53,737 nt of DNA. It comes from Corallococcus sp. CA053C (GTDB taxonomy: Bacteria; Myxococcota; Myxococcia; Myxococcales; Myxococcaceae). The position numbers and the translations under genes are program-made. Positions 34,687-43,412 of the stretch are shown here, in pieces (positions within the stretch are counted from its first letter, which is position 1; each line of letters starts with the position of its first letter). Where the stretch lies: the NCBI RefSeq assembly GCF_003611675.1, contig NZ_RAWA01000019.1, positions 1 to 53,737 on the forward strand, in the 5' to 3' direction. A model generated the notes under the pieces. That model made no database searches and was not told the DNA's origin. It worked only from the letters and a program-made list of their open reading frames with translations.

Positions 34687-37600
34687 TCAGCCTTCCTTCC
34701 GGGCCGCGCGCCGCAGCACGCAGCCGGCCCATGCGAGCGCCTCCGACGGCGTGCGCCGACTCGCCAGGTGCACCAGCGCGCTCTCGCTGCCCTCCACCAC
34801 CGCGCGGCCCCGGCCCTGCTCCCGCGCCGTTCCCGCCCGCCGTGCTTCGCGTTCCGCCGTGCGCACCGCATCGCGCGCGGCCACGGTCTTGGAGACGTCG
34901 TCCATCAGGCCCGCGTCGCCGTCCAGCAGCTCCACGCGCACGGGCGCCGGGCGCACCAGGTCGCCTCGGAGGAGCTCCACCAGCGCGTAGCCCTCCAGCG
35001 GCGCCAGCACCTCCGCGAGTCCGAAGGCCGTGAGGCTCACGGCGATGCGCCGCACGCGCACCCCCGCCGGACGCTGCGAGCCGGGCGCGGCCCAGGCGAT
35101 GCGGCCGTCCGGCTCCACGCGCTCCTCGTGCACCGCCGCGCGGCCCAGGTCCTGCGGCAGCGCGCGCATCACCGCCTCCAGCGCGGACACGGGCGCATCG
35201 CCCAGGCCCTCGATGAGCACGGCCCGCACGTCCGGACCACGCTCGCGACAGGCGAGCTGATGCGCGAGCCACTCCGTCTCATCCCGCAGGTTCACCACCC
35301 GGGGACGGCAGCGACGCAGCCGCTCCTCGCGCGACACCGGCAGGGGCAGGGAGGAATAGGTCGGCCGGGCCCGGAGGCCGCCGCGACCGGGGTTGCGGCT
35401 CCACCCGTACGCGCGCTCAAGCTCTTTGGGCACCGCCTCTTCCGTCTCCACGAAGTCGCGCTCCGCCAGCTCGTTCTCCCGGATGTCCACCGCCTCCGCG
35501 CGGAGGCGCTCCAGCCGCTCCACCAGCTCTGCCTCCTCGGGGCCCGGCTCCGGGGCGACGAGCGCGTCCAGCCGCGCCGCCGTCTCCTCCAGCACGCGCG
35601 ACACGTCCGCCAGCGTCCAGCCCGCGGGATCCGCCTCCGGCGTCCAGGCCGGCTCGCGCGCCATCAGCTCCACGGACAGGCCCATGTCGTCGCCCCGGCG
35701 GAACAGCTCCACCCGGGCCAGGTCCTCGGCGCCACGGCGCACCAGGTGGTGGGCCAGGGGCACCGTGAGGCGCCGCTCCAGCGCGCGCTTGAGGGGACGC
35801 GCGCCGTAGCGCGGGTCGTAGGCCTGCTCCACGAGCAGGTCCAGGAGCGCGGGCTCCACCTCCACCAGCACGTTGCCGCGGCGGATGCCCCGGCGCGACA
35901 GCAGCGACTCCAGCGCGTGCTCCACCACCACGCGCAGCGCGGCGGGCGTCAGCGGGCGGAAGGGCACCACCCGGTCCAACCGGTTGAAAAACTCCGGCCG
36001 GAAGAAGGCGCGCACCGACGACAGGTAGTGCGCCTCCGCGCTGTCGGCCGTGCGGTGGAAGCCCGTGCGGGCCGCGGCCTCGCGCACGCCCAGGTTGGAC
36101 GTCAGCACGACCACCGCCTGGCGCGCGTCCACCGTGCGGCCGGCGCCGTCCGTCAGCCGCCCCTCGCCGAGGAACTGGAGCAGCGCATCGAAGATGCGCG
36201 GGTGCGCCTTCTCCACCTCGTCGAAGAGCACCACGCAGAAGGGCTGGGTGCGCAGCGCGGTGGTCAGCTCGCCATCCGGCGCGCCCGGCATGCCGAGCAG
36301 CCGGGTGATGCTGGCCGCGGACACGAACTCCGACATATCGAAGCGCACCAGCCGCCCCTCGCTGCCGAAGAGGGTGCGCGCCAGGGCCTTGGCCGTCTCC
36401 GTCTTGCCCACGCCGGTGGGGCCCACGAACAGGTACGTGGCCAGCGGCTTGTCCGGCGGCTGGAGCGAGCGCTGCAGCGTGAGGATGGCATCCACCACCG
36501 CGGACACCGCCTCTGGCTGGCCCGCCACCTGCGCCGCCAGCTCGCGCTCCAGGACGTCGCGCGTCTTCGGCGGCGCGCTGCCCAGCACGAAGTCCGGCAG
36601 GCCCGTCTGTTCGCGCATGGCGGAGGTGACGTCCTCCTGCGTGAAGCGGCGCACGCCGCCCTCCGCGGTGCCGGGCCGCGACACCACCCGGCGCAGCAGC
36701 CGGACGGCCTTGCCCGGGAACGCCTCGTGCGCGACGAAGCGCTGCTGCAAATCCAGCAGCGTCTCCAGCGCCAGCGGGGACAGCCGCACCGCGCCCGCGT
36801 AGGTCGCGGCCTCCAGTTCGCGCAGCGTGCCCAGCAGCGCGGGCAGCGTGGCGCGTGCGTCCAGCGCGGGCACGTGCACCACGCGGAAGAGGGAGGCGAA
36901 GGTGGGGGCCTCCTCGCGCACGCGCTCGAAGCGCTCCGGCGTGGACTCGGCCAGCACCGTCAGCTCGCCGCGCGCCAGGTGCGGCTCCAGGTACTGCGCC
37001 ACGTTGGTGCGCTCGTTGTGGGTGCGCCCCGCGTAGACGAGCGACGCCAGGTCGTCCACGTAGAGCAGGTCGCCCACCTCCACCAGCTCCTTCACCACGC
37101 CGCGCGCGCGGGCCTCCCACTGGCCCACGTACATCATGCCCGCGATGAACTGGTTGCCGTCCACGCGCCACACGTCGCGCCGGGTGCCCGCGGCGTCCTG
37201 CCGCGCGGTGAGGCGCGTGACGGCCTCGTGCACCAGCGCCGTCTTGCCGGAGCCGGACGGGCCCACGAGCACCACCGCGCCGCCCTCGCGGCCCTCCAGC
37301 GCGTCCACCACCTCGCGCACCAACGGCTCGCGGCCGAAGCAGCGCTCCAGGGCCCCGTCCCGCGCGCCATGGCTCAGGTTGCGCGCCACCGCGCGCAGCT
37401 CCACGAGCGACAGGCGGCGGCGGTTGCGGCGCGCCTCGCGCTGCTCGGGTGTCTCCGGGGCCGGCTCCTCCTTCTTCTTCTCGGCGGCGGCCTTGCGGCG
37501 GCGCACCGGGGTGGGATGCCTGGGAGGCGTCCGGGGAAGGATGGTGGGCGCGTACGCATCCACCTCCAGCAACTCCAGACGCTCGTGTCCGGTGGCCCAG

Positions 37601-38046
37601 GCCTCGTCCAGGTTGTCCAGGTCGTGCTCCAGGCACCACGCGGACAGCCGACGCGCGAGCGCCGGGGCCAGCGCCTCCGGGTCCGCGAGCGCGAAGCGGG
37701 CCTGGGGCAGCCGGGTGGGCGTCACCACCCAGAACTCATCGCGCGGCCACTTCTCCAGCAGCACGGCCATGCGGCCCTGGAGGACGATGCGCTTGTTCTT
37801 CTCCCGGTCCTTCGCCTCCGTGTCCACCTTCACCTGCCGCAGGGCCAGGTGCGGCGGGAGCTGGTAGGCCGCGACGTTGGCCGCGGGCTCCTTCTCGAAG
37901 CGCTCCATCACGGCGAGCGCCAGCTCGTCGCGGAGCGTGGACAGGCTGGGACCCACGCCGCTCAGGCGGGGCCAGAAGGCGGGCACCCACGCCTGCACCA
38001 GCCGTCCGCCAAGGGGTGACACCACCAGGGGCAGTTTGAGGTCCAT
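34687..38046 (-). CDS. ClpA/B-like double AAA+ ATPase, second gene of the triple operon
   Basis: A 1119-residue protein starting at ATG 38046 (MDLKLPLVVSPLGG), 4 nt after the stop of the preceding paralogue. An N-terminal domain of about 170 residues, unlike the Clp N-domain, leads to a Lys/Glu-rich linker. AAA+ domain 1 has Walker A GPSGSGKT 262-269 and a weak Walker B LLYVDDLASL 327-336 (D-D instead of D-E). AAA+ domain 2 has GPTGVGKT 542-549, VVLFDEVEKA 605-614, FFRPEFFNRLD and GARPLKR 748-754. A 320-residue C-terminal extension (800-1119) has a coiled-coil-like stretch (VERLERLRAEAVDIREN) and a domain loosely like that of the next paralogue. Function unknown. Confidence 0.85.
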   Translation of the reverse strand: MDLKLPLVVSPLGGRLVQAWVPAFWPRLSGVGPSLSTLRDELALAVMERFEKEPAANVAAYQLPPHLALRQVKVDTEAKDREKNKRIVLQGRMAVLLEKWPRDEFWVVTPTRLPQARFALADPEALAPALARRLSAWCLEHDLDNLDEAWATGHERLELLEVDAYAPTILPRTPPRHPTPVRRRKAAAEKKKEEPAPETPEQREARRNRRRLSLVELRAVARNLSHGARDGALERCFGREPLVREVVDALEGREGGAVVLVGPSGSGKTALVHEAVTRLTARQDAAGTRRDVWRVDGNQFIAGMMYVGQWEARARGVVKELVEVGDLLYVDDLASLVYAGRTHNERTNVAQYLEPHLARGELTVLAESTPERFERVREEAPTFASLFRVVHVPALDARATLPALLGTLRELEAATYAGAVRLSPLALETLLDLQQRFVAHEAFPGKAVRLLRRVVSRPGTAEGGVRRFTQEDVTSAMREQTGLPDFVLGSAPPKTRDVLERELAAQVAGQPEAVSAVVDAILTLQRSLQPPDKPLATYLFVGPTGVGKTETAKALARTLFGSEGRLVRFDMSEFVSAASITRLLGMPGAPDGELTTALRTQPFCVVLFDEVEKAHPRIFDALLQFLGEGRLTDGAGRTVDARQAVVVLTSNLGVREAAARTGFHRTADSAEAHYLSSVRAFFRPEFFNRLDRVVPFRPLTPAALRVVVEHALESLLSRRGIRRGNVLVEVEPALLDLLVEQAYDPRYGARPLKRALERRLTVPLAHHLVRRGAEDLARVELFRRGDDMGLSVELMAREPAWTPEADPAGWTLADVSRVLEETAARLDALVAPEPGPEEAELVERLERLRAEAVDIRENELAERDFVETEEAVPKELERAYGWSRNPGRGGLRARPTYSSLPLPVSREERLRRCRPRVVNLRDETEWLAHQLACRERGPDVRAVLIEGLGDAPVSALEAVMRALPQDLGRAAVHEERVEPDGRIAWAAPGSQRPAGVRVRRIAVSLTAFGLAEVLAPLEGYALVELLRGDLVRPAPVRVELLDGDAGLMDDVSKTVAARDAVRTAEREARRAGTAREQGRGRAVVEGSESALVHLASRRTPSEALAWAGCVLRRAARKEG

Positions 38047-38050
38047 GGCG

Positions 38051-41000
38051 TCAGCCCTCTTCCCGCGTGCCGAAGACACGCCATTGCAACCACGCTTCCA
38101 GCAGCGCTTCCATGTCCGGCCCCGTCGGCCCATAGCGCTGCTTCGCGCCGGTGCGCAGGTCCTCCAGCGAGCCTCCCACCATGTCGCTGGCGGACGGACG
38201 CAGCCTTCGCACCTCCTGCTTCGTCAGCGACTTCTCCAGGTCCTCCAGCGCCGGCAGCGCGTGCAGCGACAGGGGCTGCGGCTCGAAGCGCACGCGCACC
38301 AGCGCGGCCTGGCTGCCCTCGACGAAGCGGTGCACGCCGTGCTCGCCCGCCAGCAGCAGCGGCAGCGTGTCACCGGTGAGCTGCAACGCATACGCGGCGG
38401 GAGGCTTCTTCAATTCCTCCAGCGTCGCCTTCTGCTCCCAACCCCAATAGAGCGGGACGTCCTTGCGAGAAGGCTTCTTCTTCTCGCCCTCCTTGGGGTC
38501 CTTCGACTCCTCGGGTCGCAGCAGGGCCCGGTGGAAGGAGAGGGATTGGCCCTGGGCCCAACCCTCGTAGGCCTTGGCCAGCATGCACAGGTGTGGCCAT
38601 GCGCCGCGCCCGGGGACCAGGAAGAGGGTGACGCCGCGCGAGGGCGGAAAGAGGCTGCCGTAGATGCGCCCGCGCAGGGGCTGGAAGGCCCGCCGCAACC
38701 CCGCCACATCGCGGGCCATCGACTCCGCCTGCCCCACGGCGCGCGTGAGGTGCGCCTCGAAGAGCAGGTCCTCCACGGCCTCGGCCTGCTGCGCGCAGTC
38801 GCGGAAGGCCTTGTCCAACTCGCGCGCCTCGGACGACTTGCGCGAGGACGCTTCGGCCAGGGCCCGCTCCTCCCAGTACGCCGGCTGACGCGACGCCTTG
38901 TCGAAGACGGCCAGCTCGCGCCGCAGGGCCAGCATGGGCTCGGAGCGGCTCCAGCGCTGCACCTCCGCGCGCAAGGAGGCCGCGTCCTCCAGCACCTGTT
39001 CGATGGCCTGTCGCCCCACACCCTCGGCGTCTCCGCCCACCGCCTCCGCGCGCAGCGTGAGCCCCGCGTCGCCGGCCTCCACGTACAGCTTCACCGCCCC
39101 GCCCCGAGGGTGCGCGGCGAGCCACGCCGCCACTGGCACCACCAGCTCCCGCTCCAGTGCGCGCTTGAGGGGACGGGCGCCGTAGCGCGGGTCGAAGCCG
39201 CGCGCGGCCAGCCAGTCCAGCGCGGCAGGGGAGACCTCCAGCGCCGCGTCGTGGAGGGACAGGCCCGGGCGGCGACACACGGCCTCCACCTCGCGCACCA
39301 CCAGCCGGCGCAGCAGGTCCGCGGAGAGGGGCGAGAAGACGACGACGTCATCGAGTCGGTTGAACAGCTCTGGCCGGAAGAAGCGCTGCACCTCCGCGAG
39401 GTAGTGCGCGCGCAGGGCGGCGGTGTCGGGCGCTCCGCCGGAGGAGTCGAAGCCCACGCGCGCGCGCCAGGTGTCCGCGCCCAGGTTGCTCGTCAGCACG
39501 AGCACCGCGTTGCGGAAGTCGGTGAAGCGGCCGGACGCGTCGGTGAGGCGGCCCTCGCCCAGCACGCCCAGCAGCGCGTCGTGCACGGCGGGGTGGGCCT
39601 TCTCCACCTCGTCCAGCAGCACCACGCAGAAGGGCTGGCGTCGCACCGCCGCGGACAGGTGCCCGGGCGTCTCGCCATCCCCCAGCAGGCGCAGCAGCGC
39701 ATCCGGGCCGGCGTACTCGCCCATGTCCAGGCGGACCATGCGCTCCTTCGCGCCGAAGAGCAGCTCCGCCAGGGCCTTGGACAGCTCCGTCTTGCCCACG
39801 CCGGTGGGGCCCACGAAGAGCAGCACGCCCAGCGGACGGCGCGTGTCAGCGAGGCCCGCCTTGAGCACGGACACCACCGCCGCCGCGCGCTCCACCGCGG
39901 TCTCCTGTCCCAGCACCCGCGCGGAGAGGAAGGCGCGCACCTGGGCCGGCTCCAGCGGGACGTCGTCGCGCAGGAGCGACTCGGGGATGCCGGACTCGGA
40001 GGCGAACTGGCGGAGGGCGTCCAGGCGGGTGACGCGCGGCAGGGCGGCGTGCGCGCACGTGGCCAGCAGGCGGCGGAGGAAGGCCACGGAGTTGCCCACC
40101 TGCGCGCCGTAGGGCAGGAAGCGGCGGCAGAGGAAGCGCGCCTCGTCGAGCGACTCGGGCAGCACCTCCAGCGGCTTGGGCCCCGCGTCGTCCTCGGCCA
40201 CGCGCGCGAGGATGCGGGCCAGCGCGTCCGGTGACGGCTCCTCCACGCGCACCACGGAGAAGAGGCGGGCGAAGCTGGTGTTGCGGCGCTCCACCTGCGC
40301 CCACGTCTCCGGCGTGGCCTCGGCCACCACGGACACCTCGCGGGTGGCGAGCAGCGGCAAGAGGAGCTGTGCCACGTTCTGGTCGCTGTGCGCGCTCTTG
40401 CCCGCGTCCAGCAGGTCCACCGCGTGGCCCAGGCTGAGCAGCGCGTGGGACTCGCTGGCCTCGCGGAAGCAGCGAATGACCTGCTGCTGCCAGTCGCCCA
40501 TCATGCCTTCGCCCGCGATGAGGCGGCTGCCGTCCAGGAAGAAGAAGGGACGGGCTTTCTCGGACGTGGTGGCGCCAGGGGCGCGCAGCGCCTGGGCGAG
40601 CGCGTGGAGCACCGCCGTCTTCCCCACGCCCGACGGGCCCACCAGCACCACGGACTCCGCGTCCTTCGCGGCGAGCCGTGCGCGGAGCAGTGTCACCAGG
40701 GCATCCTGCTCGTACGCGGGGTCGAGCTGTTCGTCCTGGGCGAGCTTGTGCCAGGGCACGGCGATGCGGTCCAACGTGGGCGTGGGCGGCGGCTTCTCTG
40801 GCTTGTTGGCGCCCCCGTCGCGGCGGCGGGAGCGGCGGCGCGGCTCCCACGAGTCCAGGTCCAGCGCGTCCTCGTCGTCGTCCTCCGGGCCGGCGTCCGA
40901 CTTCTCCGCGGGCGCATCCGGAGGACGCGGCGGCGGGCGGATGTCCAGGTGGAGCTGGCGAGGGGTGAGGGCCGCGAGCAGGGTGGGCGTGGCCTGCACC

Positions 41001-41467
41001 TCCAGCTCCACCAGCGACTCCGCGCCCTCCGGGCGCAGCGCGAGCCGACGCGCGTCGGAGAGGTCCTCCAGCTGCTCGCTCAGGCGATCCGCCGCGTCCT
41101 TGGGGAGCGCCTTGCCCTGGAACCACAGGTGCGTGCCGAGGCGCGGGGTGTGCAGGCCGATGAAGGACTGGTGCGCGGGGGCGACGACGGCGGTGAAGTG
41201 CAGCGGCGCGACGGTGTTGTCCTCCGCGCCCCAGACGGGGATGCCCGGCACCTCGAGCGTGTGGAGGACGCCATCGGACGCGGCGATGAACTCCGGCACG
41301 CGACGGGGGTGCACGCGGGTGAGCTGATCATCCAGCGCCAGCGTCAGCTCCTCGGTGGCCTTCTCCAGCGAGTCCGCATGCACGGCGAGGTGGGGCAGGG
41401 CCAACGGTGTGAGCGTGACCCGACGACTGGCGTGCCGCTGCACCCAGCACTGAAAACGAAAGTTCAT
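38051..41467 (-). CDS. ClpA/B-like double AAA+ ATPase with RF2-like C-terminal domain, first gene of the triple operon
   Basis: A 1138-residue protein. Residues 1-185 form an atypical N-terminal domain, followed by an Asp/Glu/Arg-rich linker. AAA+ 1 has Walker A GPSGVGKT 277-284, but the Walker B place reads ALLSLGHAVDLL with no acidic pair, so it is probably catalytically dead. AAA+ 2 is canonical: GPTGVGKT 553-560, VVLLDEVEKA 616-625, FFRPELFNRLD and GARPLKR 763-769. Residues about 850-1070 resemble RF2 domains 1 and 2: RQPAYWEERALAEASSRKSS, then LEI/GAGG-like LFLVPGRGAW, AKAYEGWAQGQ and GEHGVHRFV. The GGQ hydrolysis domain is missing. It is the promoter-proximal gene; an unfoldase that contacts ribosomes is my inference. 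Confidence 0.82.
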   Translation of the reverse strand: MNFRFQCWVQRHASRRVTLTPLALPHLAVHADSLEKATEELTLALDDQLTRVHPRRVPEFIAASDGVLHTLEVPGIPVWGAEDNTVAPLHFTAVVAPAHQSFIGLHTPRLGTHLWFQGKALPKDAADRLSEQLEDLSDARRLALRPEGAESLVELEVQATPTLLAALTPRQLHLDIRPPPRPPDAPAEKSDAGPEDDDEDALDLDSWEPRRRSRRRDGGANKPEKPPPTPTLDRIAVPWHKLAQDEQLDPAYEQDALVTLLRARLAAKDAESVVLVGPSGVGKTAVLHALAQALRAPGATTSEKARPFFFLDGSRLIAGEGMMGDWQQQVIRCFREASESHALLSLGHAVDLLDAGKSAHSDQNVAQLLLPLLATREVSVVAEATPETWAQVERRNTSFARLFSVVRVEEPSPDALARILARVAEDDAGPKPLEVLPESLDEARFLCRRFLPYGAQVGNSVAFLRRLLATCAHAALPRVTRLDALRQFASESGIPESLLRDDVPLEPAQVRAFLSARVLGQETAVERAAAVVSVLKAGLADTRRPLGVLLFVGPTGVGKTELSKALAELLFGAKERMVRLDMGEYAGPDALLRLLGDGETPGHLSAAVRRQPFCVVLLDEVEKAHPAVHDALLGVLGEGRLTDASGRFTDFRNAVLVLTSNLGADTWRARVGFDSSGGAPDTAALRAHYLAEVQRFFRPELFNRLDDVVVFSPLSADLLRRLVVREVEAVCRRPGLSLHDAALEVSPAALDWLAARGFDPRYGARPLKRALERELVVPVAAWLAAHPRGGAVKLYVEAGDAGLTLRAEAVGGDAEGVGRQAIEQVLEDAASLRAEVQRWSRSEPMLALRRELAVFDKASRQPAYWEERALAEASSRKSSEARELDKAFRDCAQQAEAVEDLLFEAHLTRAVGQAESMARDVAGLRRAFQPLRGRIYGSLFPPSRGVTLFLVPGRGAWPHLCMLAKAYEGWAQGQSLSFHRALLRPEESKDPKEGEKKKPSRKDVPLYWGWEQKATLEELKKPPAAYALQLTGDTLPLLLAGEHGVHRFVEGSQAALVRVRFEPQPLSLHALPALEDLEKSLTKQEVRRLRPSASDMVGGSLEDLRTGAKQRYGPTGPDMEALLEAWLQWRVFGTREEG

Positions 41468-41658
41468 GGGAGGAGGCTCAGGCTAGCACGGCGCCGCACA
41501 GCGACGCCCCGGCCCCCGACGGTCTGACGCTCGGAGGGATGCCGCCTGCTTCGACCCGGTGACGGATGCGCAGGGCGCGGCTTGACCGCTTCTCCGGCGG
41601 GCTGTCAAACATGCCGGACCTGCCCGCGGGGGGCAGGCCCTTCGCCCCGGAGTCCGCC

Positions 41659-42267
41659 ATGTCGCTCGACCCGTCGACCACCGCCGTGCTGCTGATTGAG
41701 TACCAGAACGAGTTCGCCACCGAGGGAGGGGTGCTGCACCCTGCGGTGAAGGGCGTGATGGCCGAGACGAAGATGCTGGAGAACACCGTGGCGCTGGTGA
41801 AGGCCGCGCGGACGAAGGGCGTGACGGTGATGCACGCGCCCATCTCCTTCGCCGAGGGCTACGGCGAGCTGACCCGGCACCCCTACGGCATCTTGAAGGG
41901 CGTGGTCGACGGGAAGGCGTTCGTGAAGGGCAGCTGGGGTGCGCAGATCATCGACCGGTTGGAGCCGCAGAAGGGCGACATCGTGATCGAAGGCAAGCGC
42001 GGCCTGGACACCTTCGCCAGCACCAACCTCGACTTCATCCTGCGCAGCAAGGGCATCAAGACGGTGGTGATCGGCGGCTTCCTCACGAACTGCTGTGTCG
42101 AGTCGACGATGCGCACCGCGTACGAGCACGGCTACGACGTCATCACCCTCACCGACTGCACCTCCGCCACCTCGCCGGAAGAGCACAAGAATGCGCTCAA
42201 GTACGACTTCCCGATGTTCTCCCGTCCGATGCCGTCCTCGGAAGTGATTGGCATGTTCAAGGCGTAG
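41659..42267 (+). CDS. Isochorismatase-family cysteine hydrolase
   Basis: A 202-residue cysteine hydrolase. The catalytic Cys is in IGGFLTNCCVESTMRTAYEH and the Lys in IVIEGKRGLDTF. The usual catalytic Asp position (L-L-x-I-D-x-Q-N-D-F) reads VLLIEYQNEF, Glu instead of Asp. Family members include nicotinamidases and N-carbamoyl hydrolases; no specific substrate can be assigned. The ATG at 41659 has GGAG about 6 nt upstream; the frame is open to 41566. Monocistronic, ending at a bidirectional hairpin. Confidence 0.85.
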   Translation: MSLDPSTTAVLLIEYQNEFATEGGVLHPAVKGVMAETKMLENTVALVKAARTKGVTVMHAPISFAEGYGELTRHPYGILKGVVDGKAFVKGSWGAQIIDRLEPQKGDIVIEGKRGLDTFASTNLDFILRSKGIKTVVIGGFLTNCCVESTMRTAYEHGYDVITLTDCTSATSPEEHKNALKYDFPMFSRPMPSSEVIGMFKA

Positions 42268-42301
42268 GGCCCGCCCGATGGCGACGTTGGAATGAGACGA
42301 G

Positions 42302-42330
42302 GCCCGGTCCTCTGTCGCGGATGACCGGGC
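42302..42330. terminator. Bidirectional hairpin between convergent genes
   Basis: GCCCGGTC (42302-42309) pairs perfectly with GACCGGGC (42323-42330) around a 13-nt loop, followed by TT on the plus strand. It lies between the stop of the cysteine hydrolase and that of the convergent membrane-barrel gene. Confidence 0.6.
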
Positions 42331-42331
42331 T

Positions 42332-43282
42332 TCATGGGTTGGTTTTGAGGGAGGCGGCGCGATGAGGCGGGCGCCAGCTCATCATGATCCGCAGGTAGGG
42401 CGCGGGCTTCGTCGAGGGGGAAAAGCTGGAAGAGATCCGTTTCCGGTCCTCGTCGAGCAGGGCGTAGTCGTTCAAGAAGTCGACGCCCACGGAGGAACTC
42501 AGCCACAGGTCGCCCGTGCCCAGACGAACATTCATCGTGGGGCCAAAACGCAGCGCCATCTCCCGCGCGAAGAGGGGGGCCTGCAGCGGGCTGCTGGCCG
42601 GCGGCTGGACGCGGAAGACCTGAAGGTCGAATGCGCCCGTGAAGCCCCATTCAAGTCCACTGCCCACCTTCATGAGCACCGAGCCCCGTGGAAAACCCAG
42701 CTCCAGGATGTAGGGGTCCATGCGGTAGGCGAAGCCCACCAGGGGAAAGACGGGGACCGCGGCGAACGGATATTGCGAAGCCACGCCCAGCGTCAGGGTT
42801 TTTCTCGGGTCTCCGCCAATGAAGTAGTTCGCCATGGCGAAGGCCGACACTGACGTGTCCGTCCCGAGGTTGAAGTCCTTCGAGAAGTCCGTGCTCGCGC
42901 TTCCGGAGGCCCCCACCATCACCAGCCACCGGGGTGCCACCGGGCGCACGAGCGTGAGGCCGAGCTGGAAGTTCTGGAGCTTTCCGCCCAGCTGTCCCTC
43001 CCCCGCGTTGATCAGCCGGCCTCGGCGCTGCAATCCCATCCACTGGGTCCCGAAGCCCAGAAGCGGAACGAGTCGCGTCTGGCCCAGGGAGAAAGAGGGG
43101 AGCAGCGGGCGCACCTCGAGTTGGAGGTGCCCATCCAGTTTCTCTCCCTGCGAGCCAATCTCCGTGCCTCGCTTGTAGGTAAAGCCCACATAAGCGCGGT
43201 CCTCCGACGTCTGCGCGCTCGCGGCGTCAGCGAACAGCAGCAGGGCGGCGGTGAAAATGGCAGTGGCGTGCGTGAAGTTCAT
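42332..43282 (-). CDS. Outer-membrane beta-barrel protein (DUF6268-like)
   Basis: A 316-residue protein. The signal peptide reads TAIFTAALLLFADAASAQ, followed by alternating amphipathic strands (YVGFTYKRGTEIG, RLVPLLGFGTQWMGL, FQLGLTLVRPVAPRW, MALRFGPTMNVRLG). It resembles outer-membrane barrel proteins of the DUF6268 kind, whose members are transport- or surface-related but uncharacterised. The ATG at 43282 opens the signal peptide; the frame runs upstream without sense. It follows a TetR gene on the same strand, 130 nt away, which may control it. Confidence 0.65.
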   Translation of the reverse strand: MNFTHATAIFTAALLLFADAASAQTSEDRAYVGFTYKRGTEIGSQGEKLDGHLQLEVRPLLPSFSLGQTRLVPLLGFGTQWMGLQRRGRLINAGEGQLGGKLQNFQLGLTLVRPVAPRWLVMVGASGSASTDFSKDFNLGTDTSVSAFAMANYFIGGDPRKTLTLGVASQYPFAAVPVFPLVGFAYRMDPYILELGFPRGSVLMKVGSGLEWGFTGAFDLQVFRVQPPASSPLQAPLFAREMALRFGPTMNVRLGTGDLWLSSSVGVDFLNDYALLDEDRKRISSSFSPSTKPAPYLRIMMSWRPPHRAASLKTNP

Positions 43283-43412
43283 GGGCCGACGCGGCCTCCT
43301 CGGACTGGGGTGCGCTGCAACGGAAAGAGACGCCCACAGGGTTATTGATTTTTTGCTCAGTAATTCTTCGCGCGAAGGAGCTGTGGGGGCAGGCATGGGT
43401 CATGCGGAAGGC

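Noticed and set aside
33580-38019. Very long plus-strand open frame (about 1480 codons) across the AAA+ genes
   Set aside because: It is antisense to clearly recognisable AAA+ motifs and its product is low-complexity (His/Gln/Arg/Ala-rich). It is open only because of the strong GC3 bias of the minus-strand genes.
32371-41467. ClpV of a type VI secretion system
   Set aside because: The proteins have Clp-type second rings but no other T6SS gene (VipA/B, Hcp, TssJ-M) is present, and the N-terminal domains are unlike ClpV.
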